Shown: positions 7,151 to 12,327 of the stretch, piece after piece
Position numbering within the stretch: position 1 is the first letter of the stretch
How the letters are laid out: each line of letters begins with the position of its first letter
NCBI GenBank assembly: GCA_002426755.1
Contig: DINI01000015.1
Span: forward strand, 27,543 to 39,869
From: Flavobacteriaceae bacterium UBA5544
GTDB taxonomy: Bacteria; Bacteroidota; Bacteroidia; Flavobacteriales; Flavobacteriaceae
Reading direction: 5' to 3'
Length of the DNA stretch: 12,327 nt
Program-made: the position numbers and the translations under genes
Notes under the pieces: generated by a model
What the model was told of the DNA's origin: nothing
Database searches by the model: none
The model's input: the letters and a program-made list of their open reading frames with translations, nothing else

Positions 7151-7178
7151 TTGCATTTAATCCAATTATGTATTTTAG
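7151..7178 (+). promoter_or_regulatory. Possible promoter for the PAP2 phosphatase gene
   Basis: TTG at 7151-7153 and TATTTTAG at 7171-7178 are 17 bp apart; the latter differs from TAnnTTTG at one position. This would give a 5' leader of about 65 nt. The spacer is at the short end for Bacteroidota, so the call is tentative. Confidence 0.3.
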
Positions 7179-7247
7179 CGTTATTATTCTCCTTAACGGA
7201 CTTACATAGTCTATACATATCTATGATACGTAATTTGAACACACTAC

Positions 7248-7994
7248 ATGACTAAATTAACGACCTTCCTCGCATATTTGTGCACTTTAATGGTCCATGC
7301 ACAACACACATCAGTAGACTCATTACAACACAAGAAAAATGTTCAGTTTAAATACGAATCGTTAATAATTCCAACAATTTTAATTGGATATGGAGTGGTG
7401 GGGCTAGAAAGCCATTCATTAAAGCAGCTAAACACAAGCACTCAAAATGAACTGGCAGAACATATAGATTCCAGATTTACCATAGATGACTTCTCTCAAT
7501 ACAGTCCTTTTTTATCGGTTTATGCTCTAAATGCCTTTGGTGATAAAGGGAAACACAATTTTAAGGACCGAACTATCATTTTAGGAACGGCCTATTTGAT
7601 TATGGGAGGAACAGTAAATATTCTAAAAAATACTGGAAATGTAGAACGGCCGGATGGCTCATCAAAAAACTCTTTCCCATCTGGCCATACGGCTACAGCT
7701 TTTATGGGAGCTGAATTTTTGTACCAAGAATACAAAGATGTTTCTATATGGTATGGTGCAGCAGGTTACCTGGTTGCAACAGGAACAGGAATTTTTAGAA
7801 TGTATAATAACAGACATTGGCTGACGGATATTGCTGCTGGTGCGGGAATAGGTATTTTAAGTACAAAAATTGCATACTGGGTGCATCCATTGATAAAAAG
7901 AAAAATTTTTAAAGACAAGGAAGAAACCAATGGAATAGTCATGCCTTTTTATAATGGCCATGAATATGGATTGGGAGTATCGATAACCTTCTGA
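7248..7994 (+). CDS. PAP2-superfamily phosphatase (type 2 phosphatidic acid phosphatase-like), exported
   Basis: Members of this family remove phosphate from lipid or polyprenyl phosphates, or from soluble phosphate esters, at the envelope. All three motifs are present in the 248-residue protein: KX6RP (K127...R134-P135), PSGH (144-147) and RX5HX3D (R184, H190, D194). The histidine of motif 3 is the expected nucleophile and that of PSGH the acid. An N-terminal signal peptide is visible (cleavage probably near HAQ, residues 17-19), and hydrophobic segments lie at about 39-52, 109-121, 166-181 and 194-206. The C-terminus ends in a short YGLGVSITF strand. It precedes the thioredoxin-like operon by 192 bp, with a promoter between, so it is probably a separate transcription unit. 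The substrate (for example undecaprenyl diphosphate or phosphatidylglycerophosphate) cannot be told from sequence. Confidence 0.9.
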   Translation: MTKLTTFLAYLCTLMVHAQHTSVDSLQHKKNVQFKYESLIIPTILIGYGVVGLESHSLKQLNTSTQNELAEHIDSRFTIDDFSQYSPFLSVYALNAFGDKGKHNFKDRTIILGTAYLIMGGTVNILKNTGNVERPDGSSKNSFPSGHTATAFMGAEFLYQEYKDVSIWYGAAGYLVATGTGIFRMYNNRHWLTDIAAGAGIGILSTKIAYWVHPLIKRKIFKDKEETNGIVMPFYNGHEYGLGVSITF

Positions 7995-8008
7995 AACTAA
8001 AAATATGA

Positions 8009-8051
8009 GTGCATTGTAAAGACTTAATGAAAAATGCATTGCCTAAGAGAA
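8009..8051. repeat. Possible degenerate REP-like remnant
   Basis: GTGCATTGTAAAGAC at 8010-8024 matches 13 of 15 bases of ATGCATTGTAGAGAC from the REP array near hsdS, and a second AATGCATTGC piece at 8033-8042 is in the right order for a second arm. This may be a decayed repeat copy. It is too diverged for a firm call. Confidence 0.25.
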
Positions 8052-8157
8052 CACATGTGTTTTTATCCCCTCTTGAATTAATTTTAAGATTAAACCGTTA
8101 TTCACATAACAAAAAAACATTACATTCGTTAGTAGGTAATGGTATAATTGTTGACTA

Positions 8158-8165
8158 TACATTTG
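8158..8165 (+). promoter_or_regulatory. Likely -7 box for the thioredoxin/apbE/DUF4266/DUF3570 operon
   Basis: TACATTTG matches TAnnTTTG exactly and lies 21 bp before the ATG at 8187. No good TTTG was found at the usual upstream spacing (nearby TTCGTTAG at 8125-8132 is a poor candidate). The promoter may therefore be weak or activator-dependent. Confidence 0.45.
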
Positions 8166-8186
8166 TGAAATCTAAACACTAGTAAA

Positions 8187-8627
8187 ATGAAAAAGATAAT
8201 TTTGGCATTGGTGGTCATGGTTGTAAGCGCAAGTACAACCGTTGCTCAAGAATGGCAAACAGATATTAATATCGCAAAGAAAATCGCATCTAAAGAAGGT
8301 AAGCCTATAATATTGGTATTTCAAGGTTCTGATTGGTGTGCGCCCTGTATTAAACTAGATCATGAGATATGGAGTACAGAGACTTTTAAAAAGTACGCAA
8401 AAGACCATTATGTGATGTTAAAGGCAGATTTTCCGAGAAAAAAGAAAAATGCTCTGTCAGAAACACAAACCAAAGCGAACGCATTGCTTGCCGAAACATA
8501 TAATAAACAAGGTTTTTTTCCCTTTGTTGTCGTTCTTGATTCTAACGGCAAAGTGTTAGGGGAAAGCAGTTACAAAAAAACGACCCCAGAAAATTATATC
8601 AAAGAATTAAACGCTTTTACAAAGTAA
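8187..8627 (+). CDS. Exported thioredoxin-like protein
   Basis: This predicted periplasmic thioredoxin-fold protein has 146 residues and an N-terminal signal peptide (hydrophobic 4-19, cleavage after AQ near 20-21). The redox-active CXXC is WCAPC (W50-C54) within LVFQGSDWCAPCIKL, and the conserved cis-proline is probably P112 in GFFPFVVVLD. The DFPRKKKNALSETQ segment (81-94) is an insertion I associate with the Bacteroidota thioredoxin-like proteins found beside ApbE. It probably reduces or rearranges disulfides outside the cytoplasm. As first gene of the operon, with apbE beginning one base after its stop, the obvious candidate partner is the cysteine-containing DUF4266 lipoprotein two genes downstream; that pairing is inference. 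Confidence 0.9.
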   Translation: MKKIILALVVMVVSASTTVAQEWQTDINIAKKIASKEGKPIILVFQGSDWCAPCIKLDHEIWSTETFKKYAKDHYVMLKADFPRKKKNALSETQTKANALLAETYNKQGFFPFVVVLDSNGKVLGESSYKKTTPENYIKELNAFTK

Positions 8628-8628
8628 T

Positions 8629-9609
8629 TTGAAACCTCTTATCACTATCTTGTTTTTAGTTTCAATAATGGGTTGTCTCGCACAACAGCCTTATAAGAGA
8701 ACACTCAAATTAATGGGTAGTCGATTTGACATTACGGTTGTAGCGAACGATTCTATACAAGCGAGTGAATATATTGATACTGCTGTCGCAGAAATTTCAA
8801 GAATTGAAAAATTGATTTCCTCTTGGGATGATAAGTCTCAAACATCGGAAATCAATCGCAATGCAGGAATTAAAGCTGTGAAAATTGACAAGGAACTGTT
8901 TGATTTAATTGAAAGAGCAATAGGGATTTCAAAATTGACAGATGGTGCTTTTGACATTAGCTATGCTTCAATGGACAGAATTTGGAAGTTCGATGGAAGT
9001 ATGACCAAAATGCCTTCAGAGGAGGAAATACATGCTTCTGTAGAAAAAGTTGGATATAAAAATATTGTTTTAGATAAAGAAAATACGACAGTATTTCTTA
9101 AATTAGAAGGAATGAAAATTGGTTTCGGTGCTATTGGCAAAGGCTATGCAGCTGATAAGGCAAAGGCGCTTCTTATTTCAAAAGGTGTACCTTCTGGGAT
9201 TATCAATGCTTCGGGAGATATGAATACATGGGGAAAACAGCCAAATGGCAACGAATGGAAAGTTGCTATTGTTAACCCTTTGGATAAAAATAAAGTTTTT
9301 GCATTGCTGCCTATTAAGAATGGAGCTGTAGTCACTTCTGGAAATTATGAAAAGTACGTAAACTTTAACGGTATAAGATACACCCATATCATCGACCCAA
9401 GAACAGGATATCCTGCAACAGGAATAATAAGTGTAACAGTATTCGCTCCCAAAGCAGAACTGGCAGATGCATTGGCCACTTCAGTATTTGTTATGGGAAA
9501 GGAAACGGGTTTAGACCGCATTAATCAATTGCCAAATATAGAGTGTATCATCATAGATGATAAAGGAAATATTACAAAATCAAAGAATATAGAAATAGAT
9601 AAATTATGA
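8629..9609 (+). CDS. apbE: ApbE family FAD:protein FMN transferase (lipoprotein)
   Basis: ApbE attaches FMN from FAD to a serine or threonine of extracytoplasmic target proteins in a Mg2+-dependent reaction. Family hallmarks in the 326 residues are GAIGKGYAAD (167-176), the NASGD motif of the FAD/metal site (193-197), THIIDPRTGYP (252-262) and ADALATSVFVMG (279-290). The N-terminus is a signal sequence with a lipobox-like IMGC, so Cys16 is probably lipidated. The start must be the TTG at 8629, because the next in-frame ATG (codon 14) would remove most of the signal sequence. The gap to the upstream gene is one base, and the DUF4266 gene overlaps its end as ATGA. No NqrC/RnfG or FMN-binding-domain substrate is encoded in the window, so the acceptor is unidentified; operon partners are the natural suspects. 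Confidence 0.95.
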   Translation: MKPLITILFLVSIMGCLAQQPYKRTLKLMGSRFDITVVANDSIQASEYIDTAVAEISRIEKLISSWDDKSQTSEINRNAGIKAVKIDKELFDLIERAIGISKLTDGAFDISYASMDRIWKFDGSMTKMPSEEEIHASVEKVGYKNIVLDKENTTVFLKLEGMKIGFGAIGKGYAADKAKALLISKGVPSGIINASGDMNTWGKQPNGNEWKVAIVNPLDKNKVFALLPIKNGAVVTSGNYEKYVNFNGIRYTHIIDPRTGYPATGIISVTVFAPKAELADALATSVFVMGKETGLDRINQLPNIECIIIDDKGNITKSKNIEIDKL

Positions 9610-9818
9610 TTAAAAAATTTATATGCGCTGCAGTGATAGCAACTTCTTTGAGCAGTTGTGTGGTGGTCAAAGAATACGAAAAAGTAAATATAAATGACCC
9701 GGATATGGCATTAGCAGAAAAGAAATGTGACCGAAATGTTTCCACGATGCATTCGTATCGCGAAGCTGCCGTAGGTGCAAATGGAGGAAAAACGGGTGGA
9801 GGCTGTGGCTGTAACTAA
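9606..9818 (+). CDS. DUF4266 small lipoprotein with C-terminal GGGCGCN
   Basis: This 70-residue lipoprotein has a signal peptide ending in the lipobox LSSC, so Cys18 should carry lipid and the mature protein is about 53 residues. Conserved-looking parts are NINDPDMALAEKKC (28-41), the SYREAAVGANGG stretch and a Gly/Cys tail GGGCGCN at the extreme C-terminus. Mature cysteines besides the lipidated one are Cys41, Cys67 and Cys69. The CGC pair could bind metal or undergo redox exchange; the glycine-rich GANGGKT stretch (57-63) loosely resembles the small-residue motif flavinylated by ApbE. It overlaps apbE by four bases (ATGA) and precedes DUF3570 by 12 bp. DUF4266 has no established function; its usual company of ApbE and DUF3570 is from recall of the families. 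Confidence 0.85.
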   Translation: MIKKFICAAVIATSLSSCVVVKEYEKVNINDPDMALAEKKCDRNVSTMHSYREAAVGANGGKTGGGCGCN

Positions 9819-9830
9819 TAAAATGGGAAA

Positions 9831-11144
9831 TTGAAAAAAGTAATTTTGATCATCTGCGTATTTGCTTTTGCAAAATCATATGCGCAAACAGAACAAGACT
9901 CGACCCAAGTTTATAAAAAACGGGTATTAGAAACAACCGAAGTAGATTTTCTAACAAGTTATTATGCTCAAGATGGAGATAATGCGGCGGTAAGTGGCGG
10001 AAGAGGTACCGAAGAATTAACAGATGTTACAGGAACTTTTGTGGTGTCTATACCCTTAAATGACGATGATGTATTAACCATCGATGCAGGGGTTTCTGCA
10101 TACACATCAGCATCTTCAAGTAACATTGGACCTTTTGATGATGGGGAAGCGGACCCATTTCAGGCATCTTCTGGAGCATCTAGTAGTGACCTTTGGGCAA
10201 ACTTAACTGGGAGCTACAGTCATAGCTCTGACGACAGAAATGATATTTGGTCTGCAAAAATATCCATTTCATCAGAGTACGATTATTTTTCTGCTGGTTT
10301 TGGAGGTAGCTACACAAAATTATTTAACGAAAAAAATACTGAATTAAGCATCAATGCAAACGTTTATATCGATACATGGAATGCTATTTACCCAACTGAA
10401 TTAAGACCATTTGGAGAGAATGGAAATGGTTTAAACAATAGTTTGTTTACCCAAAACACCATCACAGGCAACACCAATTACAATCCTATATTTAGTGAAT
10501 TTAAAGATGAAGGACGAAATTCTTATTCTTTAGGTTTGGGATTCTCTCAAATTCTTCATAAAAATGTACAAGGTTCGTTGGCATTAGATTTTGTCCAACA
10601 GCAAGGCTTATTATCAACACCATTTCAAAGAGTATATTTTAGTGATATAGATGATTCATTTATAGATAATTTTCAACTTGCAGATGCGGTTGAGCGTTTG
10701 CCAGATTCCAGATTTAAAGTAGCAGTCGGTGGACGTTTAAATTGGTATTTGAATGAAACATTGACGGTGAGAACATTTTATCGCTATTATTTTGATGATT
10801 GGGGCATATCTTCACATACTACCAGTATTGAAGTACCGATTAAAATAACTGATAAGTTTACTTTGTATCCATCTTATAGATTTTATAATCAAACAGCGGC
10901 AGATTACTTTAATCCTTATGAAAGTGCTTTGTCTACAGATGAGTTTTACACTTCTGATTATGACCTATCCGAATATTCTGCTAACCAAATTGGTTTTGGG
11001 GTGTCGTACACTGATATTTTTGCAAAGCCTCATGTATGGAAACTAGGCTTAAAAAGTATTGACCTGAAATTTTATCAGTATGATCGAGATACATCTTTTA
11101 GTTCTAGTATTATTACAGGAGGATTTAAGTTTGTAATGGATTAA
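9831..11144 (+). CDS. DUF3570 outer-membrane beta-barrel protein
   Basis: The protein has 437 residues with a signal peptide (hydrophobic 4-14, cleavage near SYAQ, about 16-19) and then a long run of alternating amphipathic strands and aromatic girdles typical of an outer-membrane barrel, ending GGFKFVMD. Segments such as DLWANLTGSYSHSSDDRNDI (120-139) and NANVYIDTWNAIYPTELR match my memory of DUF3570. The N-terminal part holds an acidic, Ser/Gly-rich stretch (about 98-120) with SGASSS at 114-119, similar to the sequence ApbE modifies. The start is TTG at 9831; the nearby ATG at 9823 is out of frame and stops at once. It is last in the operon. The function is unknown: transport of a metal or small molecule, or an exposed redox role, are possibilities only. 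Confidence 0.88.
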   Translation: MKKVILIICVFAFAKSYAQTEQDSTQVYKKRVLETTEVDFLTSYYAQDGDNAAVSGGRGTEELTDVTGTFVVSIPLNDDDVLTIDAGVSAYTSASSSNIGPFDDGEADPFQASSGASSSDLWANLTGSYSHSSDDRNDIWSAKISISSEYDYFSAGFGGSYTKLFNEKNTELSINANVYIDTWNAIYPTELRPFGENGNGLNNSLFTQNTITGNTNYNPIFSEFKDEGRNSYSLGLGFSQILHKNVQGSLALDFVQQQGLLSTPFQRVYFSDIDDSFIDNFQLADAVERLPDSRFKVAVGGRLNWYLNETLTVRTFYRYYFDDWGISSHTTSIEVPIKITDKFTLYPSYRFYNQTAADYFNPYESALSTDEFYTSDYDLSEYSANQIGFGVSYTDIFAKPHVWKLGLKSIDLKFYQYDRDTSFSSSIITGGFKFVMD

Positions 11145-11317
11145 TCTGATATTAGAAATTTATTTGTTTAGAGCAAATTCTAAAAGTTACGGACATTTGC
11201 AATTGCTCAAGTTTTATTGGAATACATTATAAGAGTTCATGATCTTTGTTTCCTGCCAGTCAATGCTACGCCAAATATCCTAAAAGTGAATGTTGCCAAT
11301 GCTAGTCCGAATTAAAT
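11145..11317. other. Intergenic stretch after DUF3570, no gene supported
   Basis: This A+T-rich DNA lies between the DUF3570 stop and the decayed gene copy. Beyond the hairpin annotated separately, the minus strand has a short open run of about 25 codons near 11238-11312 containing LALATFTFRIFGVALTG, without a start signal. It may be a relic of another gene, but I cannot identify it. Confidence 0.4.
11171..11216 (+). terminator. Possible terminator of the thioredoxin-DUF3570 operon
   Basis: GAGCAA (11171-11176) can pair with TTGCTC (11203-11208), or alternatively GCAAAT (11173-11178) with ATTTGC (11195-11200); GTTTTATT follows. The stems are short and the loops long, so this is weak evidence, but position 27 bp after the last operon gene fits. 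Confidence 0.35.
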
Positions 11318-11352
11318 AAAAAAACCATGAACTCAATTTGAATTCATGGTTT
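11318..11352 (-). terminator. Intrinsic terminator, duplicate of the one at 5640-5675
   Basis: The same 10-bp stem AAACCATGAA/TTCATGGTTT (11322-11331 and 11343-11352) is kept, with an 11-nt loop and a T-run on the minus strand (plus A-run 11318-11324). Only one base in the hairpin differs from the first copy. It now lies downstream of the minus-strand esterase and is the only evident terminator for it. Confidence 0.75.
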
Positions 11353-11378
11353 CTTGTTTCATACTACAATCGGTGTCA

Positions 11379-11437
11379 CTATGTCCCATCAGGTTTTTGA
11401 ACGTTAAATGGCTCACCATCCTTAACTCTGCGCTTTC
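11379..11437 (-). pseudogene. Decayed 3' remnant of the 305-residue hypothetical gene family
   Basis: The minus strand reads AELRMVSHLTFKNLMG, matching PEFRMVNHLKFKNLMG at the C-terminus of the protein at 5702-6619. A one-base deletion at the last codon puts the original stop (11379-11381) out of frame. Together with the terminator (11318-11352) and the stretch between, the copy spans roughly 118 bp with about ten differences from 5640-5757. Similarity ends near 11437, about 20 bp before the stop codon of the esterase; the rest of the gene is absent here. Confidence 0.8.
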
Positions 11438-11459
11438 AGAATGGCAGTATATTTGTGGT

Positions 11460-12299
11460 TTATTCTTTCAAAGACCACAACAGCTTAAACGCCTCATTCA
11501 TACTTTGATGTAAAATGGACGCATGGTTTTCATCGGGTAAAAACTTAAAGTCTGTTTTTAGTTTCTTTTTGTTGGAACGTTTTAGGATTTCGGAGAGTTT
11601 TTTGGCTTCACTTTCCATCACTTGCCCTTCTGTGCCAACGGACACATACACGTATAGCTCTTGGTCTTTTTGTGCCTTAAAGTAGGCTTCGGCTTCTTTG
11701 AGCATCGATTCGTTATCCCACCACAAACTAGGGCTGATGATGAAGTAATGTGTGAAGAGTTCGGTGCGTTTTAATAAGATTTCTGTCGCCAACAACCCGC
11801 CCAAGGACTGACCGATAATCATTTTTGTATGGGTTGTGTTGTAGTTTTTTTCGATATAAGGTTGTACTTCCTTTTCTAAAAAGGTGATGAATTTTATGGA
11901 GCTTCCTGTGGTCGGATAATCCGCTTTTAATGACTTGTCGGTGGTCGGGAATGTAAAATCGCGTTTTCTGTCAATGTTGGCAATGCCTACCACAATGGTT
12001 TTTGGCATGGTGTATTGCAAATTAAAGAACTGTGTGAGCCCAACGATATGCAGAAAATCTTCATTCATCGTTCCGTCCAAGACGTAAAGCACAGGGTATT
12101 TTAAAGTGTCTTGCGCTTTGTAACCTTCGGGGAGGTAAATATTGAGCATTCTATCTTCCGATAAAATTTTTGAAGACAAAGTTACGGCATCGCCAATGGT
12201 CAAAGGTTCTTTGGAGGCTTCTTTGATGGTGTTTTGGGAATGCAGATTTACAGTGAAACAGCATAGGACGATAAGGGATAAATGGAATAATTTGGTCAT
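11460..12299 (-). CDS. Secreted alpha/beta-hydrolase, putative esterase (esterase D/Fes-like)
   Basis: The 279-residue protein has a signal peptide (hydrophobic 5-16, cleavage near HSQ, 20-22), so it is probably periplasmic or secreted. It has the putative-esterase fold: an early strand with MLNIYLPEGY (51-60), YPVLYVLDG (68-76), the nucleophile elbow IIGQSLGG with Ser165, the FIISPSLWW segment (187-194) typical of this esterase family, and a C-terminal ENHAS with probable catalytic His259. The acidic member may be Glu224 or a nearby residue. Relatives include ferric-enterobactin esterases and S-formylglutathione hydrolase-like enzymes; the substrate here is unknown, and no siderophore genes are visible nearby. 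Transcribed on the minus strand, opposite to the operon on its left, it likely terminates at the relic terminator at 11318-11352. Confidence 0.9.
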   Translation of the reverse strand: MTKLFHLSLIVLCCFTVNLHSQNTIKEASKEPLTIGDAVTLSSKILSEDRMLNIYLPEGYKAQDTLKYPVLYVLDGTMNEDFLHIVGLTQFFNLQYTMPKTIVVGIANIDRKRDFTFPTTDKSLKADYPTTGSSIKFITFLEKEVQPYIEKNYNTTHTKMIIGQSLGGLLATEILLKRTELFTHYFIISPSLWWDNESMLKEAEAYFKAQKDQELYVYVSVGTEGQVMESEAKKLSEILKRSNKKKLKTDFKFLPDENHASILHQSMNEAFKLLWSLKE

Positions 12300-12306
12300 A
12301 GGTTTT

Positions 12307-12327
12307 AGTGTTCAGTGTTCAGTGTTC
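12307..12327. repeat. Heptamer tandem repeat at window edge
   Basis: Three perfect copies of AGTGTTC lie end to end immediately upstream of the esterase start and run into the window end, so the true copy number is unknown. The position in the esterase 5' region means a change in copy number could alter promoter spacing or leader length. Confidence 0.75.

Noticed and set aside
6960..7160. 66-codon open frame in the A+T-rich intergenic region
   Set aside because: TTG start, no ribosome-binding signal, no domain or conserved-looking motif, and composition typical of non-coding DNA.
8049..8066. AACACATGTGTT followed by TTT as a terminator for the PAP2 gene
   Set aside because: With a realistic loop only about four to six weak pairs remain, too little for a credible terminator.
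5640..11437. The 5.7-kb block between the two direct repeats as a complete transposon
   Set aside because: No transposase or integrase lies within it, no terminal inverted repeats were seen, and the right copy is a decayed gene end rather than an element terminus.

Overview
The window looks like a chromosomal piece of a Bacteroidota member, most likely a flavobacterium. The grounds are the low G+C content, promoters of the TTTG / TAnnTTTG type, weak Shine-Dalgarno signals, and protein families common in that group (a thioredoxin-like/ApbE/DUF4266/DUF3570 operon, secreted PAP2 phosphatase and esterase). No rRNA, tRNA, CRISPR array or complete insertion sequence was seen.

Bases 1-5456 hold a type I restriction-modification locus in the order hsdR (5' end outside the window), hsdS, hsdM, all on the + strand. 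A single-strand transposase-like gene of the RAYT (Y1/HUH, TnpA_REP) family sits between hsdS and hsdM. It is preceded by an array of REP-like palindromes, the first of which supplies the stop codon of hsdS. An identical 50-bp piece of that array lies in frame inside the RAYT gene itself, followed by about 220 bp of hexamer low-complexity DNA. Together these add roughly 96 residues between the HFH motif and the C-terminal tyrosine helix.

Bases 5457-7247 hold a mosaic of short dispersed repeats, then a minus-strand gene for an unrecognised 305-residue protein. That gene has an intrinsic terminator, a clear Bacteroidota promoter and a leader of nearly 200 nt with inverted repeats. About 5.7 kb away, at 11318-11437, is a decayed copy of its 3' end and terminator, so this is a repeated genetic unit.

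Bases 7248-11144 hold a PAP2-family phosphatase gene and then a tight four-gene operon: a secreted thioredoxin-like protein, ApbE (FAD:protein FMN transferase), a 70-residue DUF4266 lipoprotein ending in GGGCGCN, and a DUF3570 outer-membrane beta-barrel. The set reads as an extracytoplasmic redox, flavin or metal module of unknown purpose and is the best candidate here for a little-described system.

Bases 11145-12327 hold the decayed repeat copy, then a minus-strand secreted alpha/beta-hydrolase (esterase) whose transcript probably ends at the terminator left by the dead gene copy, and a heptamer tandem repeat at the window edge.
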